64,000 bases of DNA from Nitrosomonadales bacterium (GCA_016218415.1 JACRED010000006.1:1-64000); one strand, 5' to 3'. Shown: positions 20,420-29,630, counted from the first letter of the stretch. Numbers and translations: made by a program. Notes: a model not told the origin generated them from the sequence alone.

Positions 20420-21352
20420 ATGAAACTGCTGAATGCCGCCGACGACCTGAAACACTCCCACCGCTTCGACGAGGGCAATCCGCTCGCGGAGCGGAATACG
20501 CTGCGCGTGGCGATCCTGACCGCGACGATGATGGTGGTCGAGATCGCGGGCGGCTGGTATTACAACTCGATGGCGCTGCTGGCCGACGGCTGGCACATGA
20601 GTTCGCATACGGTCGCGCTGGGCCTGTCCGTGTTCGCCTACTACTACGCCAGAAAATACGCCCACGATCCGCGCTTCTCGTTCGGCACCTGGAAGATCGA
20701 GGTGCTGGGCGGCTATACCAGCGCGATCTTTCTGGTGATGGTGGCCGGATTGATGATCTATCAATCCATCGAGCGGCTGATCGCTCCGACCCCTATCCAC
20801 TACGATCAGGCCATCGCGATCGCCATCGTCGGCCTGCTGGTCAACCTGGTTTCCGCGTGGCTGCTCAAGGACGGGCATCATCACGATCACGGGCACGGAC
20901 ATGATCATCATGGGCACGACCATCACGACCTCAACCTGCGTTCGGCCTACCTGCATGTGCTGGCCGATGCAGCGACCTCGGTGCTGGCCATCATCGCGCT
21001 GTTCGGCGGCAAGCTGTGGGGGCTGTCATGGCTGGACCCGGTGATGGGTCTGGTCGGCGCGACACTGGTCTCCGTGTGGGCCTACGGCCTGTTGCGCGAC
21101 ACCGGACGCGTGCTGCTGGATGCCGAGATGGGTGCGCCGGTGGTCGAGGAGATACGCGAGGTCATCGCGGCCTCGCCGCTCAAGGCCGAGATATCCGACC
21201 TGCACGTATGGCGTGTGGGCAAGGGAAAGTATGCTTGCATTCTCAGCCTCGCGACGGATAATGACGTATCGCCCGAATACTTCAAGGAGCAATTGAGTAT
21301 CCATGAGGAATTGGTACATATCAGTATCGAGATCAACCGGGTCGGCGGGTAG
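20420..21352 (+). CDS. dmeF: cation diffusion facilitator, DmeF-like Co/Ni exporter
   Basis: This is a CDF-family proton/metal antiporter of the inner membrane with 310 residues and about six transmembrane helices. Metal-site motifs are LLADGWHMSSH in TM2 and HVLADAATSV in TM5. A His-rich loop (HHHDHGHGHDHHGHDHHD) lies between TM4 and TM5. The N-terminal LKHSHRFDEGNPLAERNTLR matches the DmeF subgroup (cobalt/nickel export) better than ZitB. The C-terminal cytoplasmic domain includes ISDLHVWRVGKGKYAC. No DmeR-type repressor gene is adjacent. The specificity is inferred from subgroup resemblance. Confidence 0.85.
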   Translation: MKLLNAADDLKHSHRFDEGNPLAERNTLRVAILTATMMVVEIAGGWYYNSMALLADGWHMSSHTVALGLSVFAYYYARKYAHDPRFSFGTWKIEVLGGYTSAIFLVMVAGLMIYQSIERLIAPTPIHYDQAIAIAIVGLLVNLVSAWLLKDGHHHDHGHGHDHHGHDHHDLNLRSAYLHVLADAATSVLAIIALFGGKLWGLSWLDPVMGLVGATLVSVWAYGLLRDTGRVLLDAEMGAPVVEEIREVIAASPLKAEISDLHVWRVGKGKYACILSLATDNDVSPEYFKEQLSIHEELVHISIEINRVGG

Positions 21353-21360
21353 CTATGATT

Positions 21361-21395
21361 CCCTCCCCCTTGCAGGGGGAGGGTTAGGGTGGAGG
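21361..21395. repeat. family B palindrome, copy 2
   Basis: The sequence ccctcccccttgcagggggaggg-type is followed by ttagggtgg. It can form a strong hairpin in the dmeF transcript. Confidence 0.8.
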
Positions 21396-21430
21396 TAGCA
21401 TCGTCGAGTGAGTAAGATGAAAATTTCTAT

Positions 21431-21472
21431 CACCATCCCAACCTTCACCCTGCAAGGGGGAAGGAGTGAGGC
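21431..21472. repeat. family B palindrome, copy 3, inverted to copy 2
   Basis: The core caccctgcaagggggaagga lies opposite in orientation to copy 2, with 35 bases of AT-richer DNA between. The pair resembles a small MITE-like unit inserted between dmeF and the efflux genes. Confidence 0.75.
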
Positions 21473-21519
21473 GCAGCCGCCCTTTGAGGCCCTAGGTTGT
21501 AATGCTATAAGGTGCAGGA

Positions 21520-22698
21520 ATGACTTCTTCAATGAGTGACAAACGCAAGCCATTTTTCCGTTACCTTCCCTGGCTTGGGGGGCTGGCGGTTTTGGCAATC
21601 GCAATCTGGTACTTCACCCGCCCCGATCCGCTTGCGGTGCAACTGGTCAAGGTCGAGCGCGGCACAGTCGAGGCGACGGTCAGCAACACCCGTGCGGGCA
21701 CGGTCAAGGCCTGCCGCCGCGCCAAACTGTCCGCTCCTGCGGGCGGGCAGATCGCCAAGCTGCAGGTGAAGAAGGGCCAGCGCGTCAAGGCCAACCAGAT
21801 ACTGCTGGAGCTGTGGGACGACGACCTGCACGCGCAGGAGAATCTCGCGCAGATGCAACTGAAGACTTCCATCACCCAATCGCAGGAAGCCTGCACGATA
21901 GCCGAAACAGCACAACGCGATGCCGACCGCGCGCAGCAATTGCGCGATCAGGGCTTCGTCTCGCAGGAAGCGCTGGAACGCGCGCTGTCCACCGCCAAGG
22001 CGCGGCAGGCTTCCTGCGAATCGTCGAAGAGCGCCATCGAACAGAGCCGTTCGCGCATTGCCGTCGCCCAGGCCACGCTCGACCGACTGGTGCTGCGCGC
22101 GCCGTTCAGCGGCATCGTCGCCGACATCAGCGGCGAGCTCGGCGAATACGCCACCCCTTCGCCGCCCGGCATCCTGACGCTGCCGGCGATTGATTTAATA
22201 GACGACAGCTGCATGTTCGTCAGCGCGCCGATAGACGAGGTGGACGCCGCCAACGTAAAAGTGGGGCAGGAAGCGCGCATCACACTGGATGCGATCAAGG
22301 GCAAAACCTTCGCCGGCAAGGTCAAGCGCATCGCCCCCTACGTGCTGGAGCTGGAGAAACAGGCGCGCACCGTCGAGGTCGAAGTCGAGTTCGTCGAGGC
22401 ACCGAGCGACGAGAACCTGTTGGTCGGCTACAGCGCCGATGTCGAGATTGTCCATGCCACCCGCGCCAATGTGTTGCGCATCCCGACGCAGACCCTGCTG
22501 GAAGGAAAAAAGGTATTACTCTACGGCGGGAAAGGTGTGCTCGAAGAGCGTGCCGTGACGACGGGCCTGGCCAACTGGGAACAGACCGAGATCACGGGCG
22601 GGCTGAACGAAGGTGACCAGATCGTGATGTCGCTGGATCGGGCCGGAGTGAAAGCCGGGGTGAGGGTGCAGCCGGAAGTGGGAAAGGCGGGGGAATGA
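21520..22698 (+). CDS. periplasmic adaptor (membrane fusion) protein, HlyD/MacA-like
   Basis: This is the adaptor of a tripartite efflux system, bridging an inner-membrane transporter and an outer-membrane duct. Its 392 residues begin with a short cytoplasmic start and an N-terminal anchor (LPWLGGLAVLAIAIWYF). A barrel/lipoyl half (RAKLSAPAGGQIAKLQVKKG) precedes an alpha-helical hairpin (about 95-185), the second lipoyl half (LRAPFSGIVADISGELGE) and a beta-barrel (ITLDAIKGKTFAGKVKRIAP). The downstream ABC genes at 23583-26789 are the expected partners, although an AT-rich orphan gene now lies between. The substrate is unknown. Confidence 0.9.
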   Translation: MTSSMSDKRKPFFRYLPWLGGLAVLAIAIWYFTRPDPLAVQLVKVERGTVEATVSNTRAGTVKACRRAKLSAPAGGQIAKLQVKKGQRVKANQILLELWDDDLHAQENLAQMQLKTSITQSQEACTIAETAQRDADRAQQLRDQGFVSQEALERALSTAKARQASCESSKSAIEQSRSRIAVAQATLDRLVLRAPFSGIVADISGELGEYATPSPPGILTLPAIDLIDDSCMFVSAPIDEVDAANVKVGQEARITLDAIKGKTFAGKVKRIAPYVLELEKQARTVEVEVEFVEAPSDENLLVGYSADVEIVHATRANVLRIPTQTLLEGKKVLLYGGKGVLEERAVTTGLANWEQTEITGGLNEGDQIVMSLDRAGVKAGVRVQPEVGKAGE

Positions 22699-22749
22699 GT
22701 AGTGTTTTTCCCCAGCATAAGTTTGGCCAAACTTTAATGGTTTGAGCTA

Positions 22750-23547
22750 ATGGAGCATTTATTGGACGGATGCAAAGCAAAAGTAGCTCGAGCAAAAGAG
22801 CTGATTGAAAATCTGGATAGGGAAATTTCAACCATTTTAAATAATGGAAAATACCAAATTGTCGGTGGGCACGAGTTCGAGCGGAGACGATATGTATTCC
22901 GTCTTCATGGCGATCCACTTCCTTTGAGAATCTCTGTGTTAGCTGGTGAGATTATTCATCATCTGAGATCTACTTTGGACTATTTGGTTTGGGCGGCTGC
23001 GAATAAAGACAGCCTCTCAACGGAAAAGATTAAGCGAATTACCTTTCCAGTTTGTCAGTCACCTGACAAATTTAAAAAGGCTGTTAAAGATGGAGCTTTA
23101 TCTGGCATACCAATCGAATTTCAGAATTTTATTGAGAGTTTGCAGCCGTACCATAGTGCCGATTCTAAAAACTCTATTATTCAGATTCTCCATGATTTAG
23201 ATATTGTTGATAAACATCGTCTTCTTGTTGTTGTAACACATGCAGCCAGAATGGGGCGAGTCATAAGAACCGTCGGAGAGTTGACTTCAGATGTTGCAAT
23301 AATCGTAGCGCACGTTCCTCCAGACCCGGTTCCATTTTTTAGAGCCATTGAAGATGGCGTTGAAGTGCATTGGCTTGCTTATGAAACCACAACACCCCCT
23401 TCTTGGAGTATAGAAAATGACTTTTCTATCCACGTAGCGTTTCAACAGATTGGAACGCATGAGCGAGTGGAAGCGATTCCAATTCTTTGGCAATCGTACA
23501 AGCTGATAGATGAGATTTTTTCTATCCTTAAAGTACGTTCTGCCTAA
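22750..23547 (+). CDS. unknown AT-rich protein with a HEPN-like helix pattern
   Basis: This is a 265-residue soluble protein with no signal peptide. The segment GEIIHHLRSTLDYLVWAA (about residues 68-85) has the shape of a widespread uncharacterised family with an H-x-L-R-S-x-L-D-x-L-x-W helix, possibly HEPN-related. The rest is not recognised. Base composition is clearly lower in GC than both neighbours, and the gene interrupts an adaptor-ATPase-permease set transcribed in the same direction. A perfect 14-base palindrome (agtttggccaaact at 22720) precedes it. It is probably a horizontally acquired insertion. Function unknown. Confidence 0.75.
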   Translation: MEHLLDGCKAKVARAKELIENLDREISTILNNGKYQIVGGHEFERRRYVFRLHGDPLPLRISVLAGEIIHHLRSTLDYLVWAAANKDSLSTEKIKRITFPVCQSPDKFKKAVKDGALSGIPIEFQNFIESLQPYHSADSKNSIIQILHDLDIVDKHRLLVVVTHAARMGRVIRTVGELTSDVAIIVAHVPPDPVPFFRAIEDGVEVHWLAYETTTPPSWSIENDFSIHVAFQQIGTHERVEAIPILWQSYKLIDEIFSILKVRSA

Positions 23548-23582
23548 ACAATAATGTTTAATAAATTTCTCTTGGTGTCTGA

Positions 23583-24269
23583 ATGATCGAACTTAACCAA
23601 GTCAGCCGCAGCTTCACCGTCGGCGATCAGCAGGTCGCCGCGTTGCGCGGCATCGACCTGAGCATCGCGGCGGGGGATTATGTGTCTATCATGGGGCCGT
23701 CCGGTTCCGGCAAATCCACCTTGCTCAACCTGATCGGTCTGCTGGATAGGCCGAGTTCCGGCACTTACAAGCTCGACGGCGGCAATGTCACCGCACTGGA
23801 CGATGTGCAGCAGGCGAGGGTGCGCAGCGAGAAGATCGGTTTTGTGTTCCAGTCCTTCCACTTGGTGCCGCGCCTGACGGCGGCGATGAACATCGAGCTG
23901 CCGATGATACTTGCCGGGGTCGATCCGGCAGAGCGCAAGGAGCGCGTGGCGAAGCTGGTGGAGAATTACGGACTGAAGGACAGGGCCGACCACCGCCCCG
24001 ATCAGCTCTCTGGCGGGCAGCGCCAGCGCGTGGCGATCGCGCGCGCGACCAGCATGAATCCCGCCGTGCTGCTGGCCGATGAACCGACCGGCAACCTCGA
24101 TCAAACTACCGGCAAGGAAGTGATGGCGCTGCTCGAACAACTGGTCGAGCGGAAAGTCGCGCTGGTGCTGGTGACCCACGATCCGGTGCTGGGCGGTCGG
24201 GCGCATCGCCAGATACATATGGTGGATGGGGAGATCGTTAGCGAGAATAAAGCGACGGGTGTGTCGTGA
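23583..24269 (+). CDS. ABC transporter ATP-binding protein, MacB/LolD type
   Basis: This is the cytoplasmic ATPase driving a MacB-like mechanotransmission transporter. Within 228 residues there is Walker [10 protein letters not shown] near residue 41, the Q-loop [14 protein letters not shown], signature [14 protein letters not shown], Walker [13 protein letters not shown] and the H-loop VTHD. Two permease genes follow and an adaptor gene precedes the orphan insertion, so ATPase and permease are separate polypeptides rather than fused as in E. coli MacB. Confidence 0.95.
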   Translation: MIELNQVSRSFTVGDQQVAALRGIDLSIAAGDYVSIMGPSGSGKSTLLNLIGLLDRPSSGTYKLDGGNVTALDDVQQARVRSEKIGFVFQSFHLVPRLTAAMNIELPMILAGVDPAERKERVAKLVENYGLKDRADHRPDQLSGGQRQRVAIARATSMNPAVLLADEPTGNLDQTTGKEVMALLEQLVERKVALVLVTHDPVLGGRAHRQIHMVDGEIVSENKATGVS

Positions 24270-24307
24270 ACGCCAATAATCCATCGAGATATTCGCGATA
24301 CAAAGAA

Positions 24308-24369
24308 CCGTTCGTGCTGAGCTTGTCGAAGCATGAACGTTCACCCTTCGACAAGCTCAGGGCGAACGG
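24308..24369. repeat. family A palindromic repeat, intergenic copy
   Basis: The arms ccgttcgtgctgagcttgtc and gacaagctcagggcgaacgg are inverted. It fills almost the whole gap between the ATPase stop and the first permease ATG, and could attenuate or stabilise the transcript. Confidence 0.88.
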
Positions 24370-24375
24370 ATTTAT

Positions 24376-25584
24376 ATGAGACTCCTCGACGTCGCGCAGT
24401 TCGCCACCGGCAGCCTGCGCGGCAGCCCGACTCGCACGCTGCTGATGATGCTGGCGATGTCCATCGGGGTGGCGGCGGTGGTGGTGCTGACCGCGCTGGG
24501 CGAGGGCGCGCGGCGCTATGTGGTCGGTCAGTTCTCATCGCTGGGCACCAATCTCGTCATTGTTTTGCCGGGGCGCACCGAGACCGCCGGGGTGGGACCC
24601 GGCATCATGTCCGGGCAGACGCCGCGCGAGATCACGCTGGACGATGCGGAAGCGCTGCTGCGCAGCCCGGTGATCAAGCGCATCGCGCCGCTGACCATAG
24701 GCTCCGCATCCATTTCGCGCGGGGCGCTGAACCGCGAGGTGGTAGTCGCCGGTTCTTCTGCCGACATGCTCGGGATACGGCACATGAGCATGGCGGTCGG
24801 CGAATTCCTGCCGGCTGGCGACATCCACGAGGGCGCTTCGGTGTGCGTGCTGGGCAACCAGATCGCGCGCGAACTGTTTGGCAACGCGGCGGCAGTGGGG
24901 CAGTGGGTGCGCATCGGCGACCGGCGCGTCCGCGTGATCGGCATACTGTCGTCGCAGGGCGAGTCGATGGGGATGCGTACCGATGAGCTGGTGATTGTGC
25001 CGGTGGCGACATCGCACCAGTTGTTCAACACCTCGGGATTGTTCCGCGTGCTGATCGAGGCCAAGAGCCGCGATGTGATCGAGCAGGTGGTGCGCGATGC
25101 CGAGGAGATCATGGTGGCGCGCCACAGCGGCGAGAAGGATGTCACCGTCATCACCCAGGATGCTGTGTTGCAGACCTTCGACCGCATCCTCACCGCGCTG
25201 ACGATGGCGGTGGGCGGTATCGCCGCGATCAGCCTGGCCGTGGCGGGTGTGCTGATCATGAACGTGATGCTGATCGCCGTGGCGCAGCGCGTCAAGGAGA
25301 TCGGCCTGCTCAAGGCGCTGGGCGCGCCGGGCAAGCGCATCCGCAACCTGTTCTTTGCCGAAGCGGCGCTGCTGTCCGCCATCGGCAGCGTGGCCGGGCT
25401 GGCGCTGGGCTATGCGGGCAGCTTCGTGATCGGCCGGATATATCCGATGCTGCCGGTTTCGCCGCCCTGGTGGGCGGTGCTCGCCGCCGTTGCCACCGCG
25501 CTGGGCGCGGGCATCCTGTTCAGCGTGTGGCCGGCAAGGCGCGCGGCAAAGCTCGATCCGGTGGCGGCGCTCGCAGGCAGATAG
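24376..25584 (+). CDS. ABC transporter permease, MacB/FtsX family (first)
   Basis: This is an inner-membrane subunit of 402 residues with the MacB topology. TM1 is near residues 20-40 (TLLMMLAMSIGVAAVVVLTA), then a periplasmic MacB_PCD domain (about 45-270, from YVVGQFSSLGTNLVIVLPGR). Three C-terminal helices form the FtsX domain, containing VAQRVKEIGLLKALGAPGKR. The start ATG lies 6 bases after the family-A repeat with no clear SD. It pairs with a second permease 5 bases downstream, suggesting a heterodimer. Confidence 0.92.
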   Translation: MRLLDVAQFATGSLRGSPTRTLLMMLAMSIGVAAVVVLTALGEGARRYVVGQFSSLGTNLVIVLPGRTETAGVGPGIMSGQTPREITLDDAEALLRSPVIKRIAPLTIGSASISRGALNREVVVAGSSADMLGIRHMSMAVGEFLPAGDIHEGASVCVLGNQIARELFGNAAAVGQWVRIGDRRVRVIGILSSQGESMGMRTDELVIVPVATSHQLFNTSGLFRVLIEAKSRDVIEQVVRDAEEIMVARHSGEKDVTVITQDAVLQTFDRILTALTMAVGGIAAISLAVAGVLIMNVMLIAVAQRVKEIGLLKALGAPGKRIRNLFFAEAALLSAIGSVAGLALGYAGSFVIGRIYPMLPVSPPWWAVLAAVATALGAGILFSVWPARRAAKLDPVAALAGR

Positions 25585-25589
25585 CCAAG

Positions 25590-26789
25590 ATGTTATTTCC
25601 CGACCTCGTCAAATTAACCAGTTCCAGCTTCCTGTCCTCGCGGATGCGCAGTTTCCTGACCGGGCTGGGCATCGCGATCGGCATCGCGGCGGTGATTCTG
25701 CTCACTTCCATCGGCGAGGGCTTGCACCAGTTCATGCTGGCGGAGTTTTCGCAGTTCGGCACCAACATCATCAGCGTCCAGCCGGGCAAGACCCAGGTGC
25801 AGGGCGGCAATGTCGGCATCTTCGGCTCGGTGCGGCAGGTGACGCTGGAGGATGCCGATGCCTTGCGCCGCCTGCCATATGTCGAATATGTCATCCCCGG
25901 AATCGCAGGCAACGCCGAGGTGCGCTACGAGGGGCGGACGCGGCGCACCATGGTGCTGGGCGAGGGGCGCGATTTCAGCAAGGCGTTCACGATGAAGGTG
26001 CAGAGCGGCAGTTTCTGGACCGATGCAGACAACGAGCAGGCGCGCGCGCAGGCGGTGATCGGCTCGAAAATACAGCAGGAGCTTTATGCCGGGGAGAATC
26101 CGCTGGGCAGTTATCTGCGCATCGGCGGCCAGCGCTACCGGGTGGTTGGCGTGATGGAATCGAAGGGGCAGATCCTCGGCATGGATATGGACGATACGGT
26201 GTTCATCCCGGCGGCCCGCGCGATGGAGCTGTTCAATCGTCCCGGCCTGATGGAGGTCAACGTCAGTTACCGCGCCGATGTCCCGGCGGACACGGTGATC
26301 GGCATCATCAAGGAGCGCATGATCGAACGGCACGGGCGCGAGGACTTCACCATCATCTCGCAGGAGCAGGCGCTGGAGGTGCTGAGCTCGGTGTTGAACA
26401 TCCTGACGTTTGCTGTCGGCGCGCTGGGAGGCATCTCGCTGCTGGTCGGCGCGGTCGGCATCCTCACGATCATGACCATGGCCGTCACCGAACGCACCTC
26501 GGAGATCGGCCTGTTGCGCGCGCTCGGATCGCAGCGGCGGCAGGTGATGATATTGTTCCTCGGCGAGGCGATGCTGCTATCGGCACTGGGCGGCTTTGCC
26601 GGGCTGGCGCTCGGCGTCGGCATCTCGCAGGGGCTGCACCTGCTGTTCCCGGCGCTGCCGGTGCACACGCCCTGGCTATATGCCGTGCTGGCCGAGCTGA
26701 CCGCCATCAGTATCGGCCTTGCTGCCGGAGTCGCACCGGCGATGCGCGCGGCGCGGCTCGATCCGGTGGAGGCGTTGCATGCGGAGTAA
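25590..26789 (+). CDS. ABC transporter permease, MacB/FtsX family (second)
   Basis: This is a 399-residue paralogue of the preceding permease with the same layout: TM1 (FLTGLGIAIGIAAVILLTSI), the large periplasmic domain (FSQFGTNIISVQPGKTQVQG onward) and three terminal helices with VTERTSEIGLLRALGSQRRQ. The start is set at the ATG at 25590 (MLFPDLVKL), 5 bases after the previous stop, discarding a 40-residue extension in the ORF track that only reads through the upstream gene. It is likely to form a heterodimeric transporter with its neighbour. The substrate is unknown. Confidence 0.92.
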   Translation: MLFPDLVKLTSSSFLSSRMRSFLTGLGIAIGIAAVILLTSIGEGLHQFMLAEFSQFGTNIISVQPGKTQVQGGNVGIFGSVRQVTLEDADALRRLPYVEYVIPGIAGNAEVRYEGRTRRTMVLGEGRDFSKAFTMKVQSGSFWTDADNEQARAQAVIGSKIQQELYAGENPLGSYLRIGGQRYRVVGVMESKGQILGMDMDDTVFIPAARAMELFNRPGLMEVNVSYRADVPADTVIGIIKERMIERHGREDFTIISQEQALEVLSSVLNILTFAVGALGGISLLVGAVGILTIMTMAVTERTSEIGLLRALGSQRRQVMILFLGEAMLLSALGGFAGLALGVGISQGLHLLFPALPVHTPWLYAVLAELTAISIGLAAGVAPAMRAARLDPVEALHAE

Positions 26790-26932
26790 AATGCGGGCGT
26801 GTTTTCCTGTTGTCGCATCCCCGCTTTCAAGCCTGTGCCGGATACCTGATTCGTACGCCGCGCTTTTGCGTAGTCATCAGCGTGTTCCCGAAAACTGCTA
26901 GTATATTGGCGTACAAAACGAACGGAGGTCAT

Positions 26933-27739
26933 ATGTCGGAAACAGGGGCGCTGGAGCATTGGGTAGCGACACTGACCCATGCGGATTTGCCGGTCTTGAA
27001 ACAGACTGCGCGCGATCTGAATACGCTGCGCGGCGATGAAAACAGGCTGACCGCCAGTTCAGTCGCCGGGATCATCGCGCGCGACCCCATGATGACCGTC
27101 AAGCTGTTGCGTTATCTCCAGCAGCACAAGCACAGGATACAAACAACCGAGATCATTCAGGTGGAGCAGGCATTGCTGATGCTGGGCATGGAGCCGCTTT
27201 TCAGCAAGGTTCCGCCCGAGCCCCTGGTGGAGGTTGCGCTGAAATCGCATATGGCCGCGCTGCCGCATCTGTTGCGCGTCGTGCATCGCTCGCATCGCGC
27301 CTCCGAATACGCGATGGACTGGGCAGTGCGATTGCACGACCTGCATTATGAGGAAGTGCGCATGGCCGCGCTGCTGCACGATATTGCCGAAATTCTGATG
27401 TGGTGTTTCGATCCTGATGACATGCTGAAGATCAGCGCTATCCAGCACAAGGACAGAGCTATGCGCAGCAGCGATGCACAGCAGCAGGTGCTGGGATTCA
27501 TGCTTGTTGATCTGCAAAGGGCACTGGCGGCGCATTGGGGACTGCCGCAATTGCTGCTTACATTAATGGACGATGCCTGTGCGAAGCAGCCCCGTGTGCG
27601 TAACGTGGTACTGGCCGTTAACCTGGCGCGGCATTCCGCCAACGGTTGGGACGATGCCGCATTGCCAGATGACTACAAGGATATCGGCGAACTGCTGCGT
27701 ATGCCGGCTGAACAGGTGAGGGGCATGCTGAGAGCATGA
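26933..27739 (+). CDS. HDOD-domain signalling protein
   Basis: This 268-residue gene is hidden inside a 749-codon spurious ORF. The ATG at 26933 has a strong SD (ggaggt, 4-5 bases upstream). The HDOD domain spans about residues 20-210. It includes LTASSVAGIIARDPMMTVKLLRY, a hallmark 'D-P-x-L/M-x-x-K-L-L' pattern, and a retained helix VRMAALLHDIAEILMW. HDOD proteins are HD-fold relatives, usually lacking full catalytic metal ligands, and take part in signalling. It is monocistronic, between the efflux operon and earP. Partners are unknown. Confidence 0.88.
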   Translation: MSETGALEHWVATLTHADLPVLKQTARDLNTLRGDENRLTASSVAGIIARDPMMTVKLLRYLQQHKHRIQTTEIIQVEQALLMLGMEPLFSKVPPEPLVEVALKSHMAALPHLLRVVHRSHRASEYAMDWAVRLHDLHYEEVRMAALLHDIAEILMWCFDPDDMLKISAIQHKDRAMRSSDAQQQVLGFMLVDLQRALAAHWGLPQLLLTLMDDACAKQPRVRNVVLAVNLARHSANGWDDAALPDDYKDIGELLRMPAEQVRGMLRA

Positions 27740-27829
27740 TGCGGGCACCATCAAGCAGCAAGGCATAGTGGTCCCGGCATCCCGACGCTCTACAATCCCC
27801 GTGCCCGCAAGTCGCGGGTGTATCCGACC

Positions 27830-29020
27830 ATGAATATGTCTATCCAAGCACGGGTTACGTCAAGCTGCGACATCTTCTGCAACGTCATCGACAATTTCGG
27901 CGACATCGGCGTGTGCTGGCGGCTGGCGCGGCAACTGGCGAATGAGCACGGCTTGTCGGTGAGGCTGTGGGTGGATGATCCGGGCAGTTTTTCCAAGTTG
28001 TGTCCCGGCGCGGATATCAGTCTGGACACGCAGCGGTGTCGCGACGTTGAGGTGTGCCGGTGGAGCAAGCCATTCCCGGATGTTCATCCAGCCGGACTGG
28101 TGATCGAAGCCTTTGCCTGCAAATTGCCGCAACGCTACATCGAAGCGATGGCGGCGCAAGCGCGCAAACCGGTCTGGATCAATCTTGAATACCTGAGCGC
28201 CGAGGACTGGGTTGAGGGTTGTCACGGGTTGCCTTCGCCGCATCCGACCCTGCCGTTGACCAAATATTTCTTTTTCCCCGGTTTCACCAAACAGACCGGC
28301 GGTTTGCTGCTGGAAAGCGACTTGCTGGCGCGCCGCGATGCCTTCCAGAGCGATGCAGGGCAGCAGCGCGCATTCTGGCAGTCCATCGGCATGAAAATAC
28401 CGGTTGCAGAAACATTGAAGATATCGCTGTTTGCTTATGAAAACGCCGCGCTGGACGGGCTGTTCGGTGTTTGGGCATCCGGCACGCAACCTGTGTTGTG
28501 TCTGGTGCCGGAAGGACGCATCCTGCCGCAGGTCGGTCGATACTTCGGCGATGCTGCGCCGTGCACAGGCAATGACTATGCACGCGGCAATCTGCAGGTA
28601 CGCGTGCTGCCGTTCGTCGAACAGGAACGTTACGATGAACTTCTCTGGGCATGCGATGTCAATTTCGTCCGTGGCGAGGATACTTTCGTGCGGGCACAGT
28701 GGGCGGGGAAGCCGTTCATCTGGCAGGTCTATCCGCAGCAGGATGCGGTGCATTTGAAAAAGCTCGCAGCCTTCCTCGCCTTGTACAGCGGGCCGCTCGG
28801 CAAGTCTGCATGCGGCGCGGTACAAGGCTTGTGGCAGGCATGGAACACGGAAAGCGGGGCAGGGCAGGCCTGGCCCGCTTTTATGGCGGAGCGTGGCGAG
28901 CTTGATCGTCACGCGCAACATTGGGCACGGCAATTGGCCGAAAACAATCTGGCGTTGAATCTACTGGATTTTTCACGGGAAATCGGTAGAATGCGCGCCT
29001 TCGAAATAGAAGGGCAGTAA
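27830..29020 (+). CDS. earP: EF-P arginine rhamnosyltransferase EarP
   Basis: EarP transfers rhamnose from dTDP-rhamnose to Arg32 of EF-P, which relieves stalling at polyproline. It has the GT-B fold of the DUF2331 family, about 396 residues. The N-terminal [20 protein letters not shown] contains the two conserved catalytic-region Asp residues (about D21 and D25 with this start). The C-terminal [19 protein letters not shown] is the nucleotide-sugar-binding part. The start is uncertain between 27818 (GTG), 27830 and 27836. It lies 2 bases from efp, whose product has the matching Arg32. Confidence 0.96.
   Translation: MNMSIQARVTSSCDIFCNVIDNFGDIGVCWRLARQLANEHGLSVRLWVDDPGSFSKLCPGADISLDTQRCRDVEVCRWSKPFPDVHPAGLVIEAFACKLPQRYIEAMAAQARKPVWINLEYLSAEDWVEGCHGLPSPHPTLPLTKYFFFPGFTKQTGGLLLESDLLARRDAFQSDAGQQRAFWQSIGMKIPVAETLKISLFAYENAALDGLFGVWASGTQPVLCLVPEGRILPQVGRYFGDAAPCTGNDYARGNLQVRVLPFVEQERYDELLWACDVNFVRGEDTFVRAQWAGKPFIWQVYPQQDAVHLKKLAAFLALYSGPLGKSACGAVQGLWQAWNTESGAGQAWPAFMAERGELDRHAQHWARQLAENNLALNLLDFSREIGRMRAFEIEGQ
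28987..28992 (+). promoter_or_regulatory. probable -10 of an efp promoter inside earP
   Basis: TAGAAT is followed by gcgcgcc, the same 13-base string seen at the rpsB promoter (tagaatgcgcgcc). A good -35 was not found. It would allow EF-P to be expressed above EarP. Confidence 0.4.
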
Positions 29021-29022
29021 AC

Positions 29023-29577
29023 ATGAAAACAGCACAGGAACTCCGCGCCGGTAACGTCATCAATGTGGGCGGCGAGCCCATGGTTATTCTGAAGGCAGAG
29101 TACAGCCGTTCCGGCCGCAACGGTTCGGTGGTCAAGATGAAGATGAAGAATCTGCTGACCGAGTCCGCCAAGGAAACCGTGTACAGCGCAGACGACAAGT
29201 TCGACCAGATCATGCTGGACCGCAAGGAAGTGACCTATTCCTATTTCGCCGATCCGATGTATGTGTTCATGGACGGCGAATACAACCAGTACGAGATCGA
29301 AGCCGAGAGCATGGGCGACGCGATCAACTACCTTGAAGACAGCATGCCGTGCGAAGTGGTGTTCTACAACGACAAGGCGATTTCCGTCGAGCTGCCCAAC
29401 ACCATCGTGCGCGAAGTCATTTATACCGAACCGGCGGTGCGCGGCGACACTTCCGGCAAGGTGATGAAACCGGCCAAGATCAACACCGGGTTTGAATTGC
29501 CTGTTGCGGCCTTCATCGAGATCGGCGACAAGATCGAGATCGACACCCGCACCAATGAATATAAGAAGCGCGCCTGA
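29023..29577 (+). CDS. efp: translation elongation factor P (Arg32 type)
   Basis: EF-P binds the ribosome between the P and E sites to rescue polyproline stalls. At 184 residues it is normal, with the KOW-like N-terminal domain and two OB domains. The modified loop reads YSRSGRNGS, with Arg at position 32, the residue rhamnosylated by EarP, rather than the Lys of the EpmA/B system. The C-terminal [14 protein letters not shown] is conserved. It follows earP by 2 bases and ends at a strong terminator. Confidence 0.98.
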   Translation: MKTAQELRAGNVINVGGEPMVILKAEYSRSGRNGSVVKMKMKNLLTESAKETVYSADDKFDQIMLDRKEVTYSYFADPMYVFMDGEYNQYEIEAESMGDAINYLEDSMPCEVVFYNDKAISVELPNTIVREVIYTEPAVRGDTSGKVMKPAKINTGFELPVAAFIEIGDKIEIDTRTNEYKKRA

Positions 29578-29595
29578 TCGAGTTTGTCTGTTCCG

Positions 29596-29630
29596 AAAAG
29601 CCAGCTGTGAAGCTGGCTTTTTTGTTTTTT
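29596..29630 (+). terminator. Rho-independent terminator after efp
   Basis: A perfect 11-base-pair stem (aaaagccagct/agctggctttt) with a gtga loop and a following T tract. Confidence 0.95.

Noticed and set aside
25490-27739. 749-codon plus-strand ORF
   Set aside because: The first two thirds read the second permease in a wrong frame with repetitive Arg/Gly/His composition; only the part from 26933 is a real gene.
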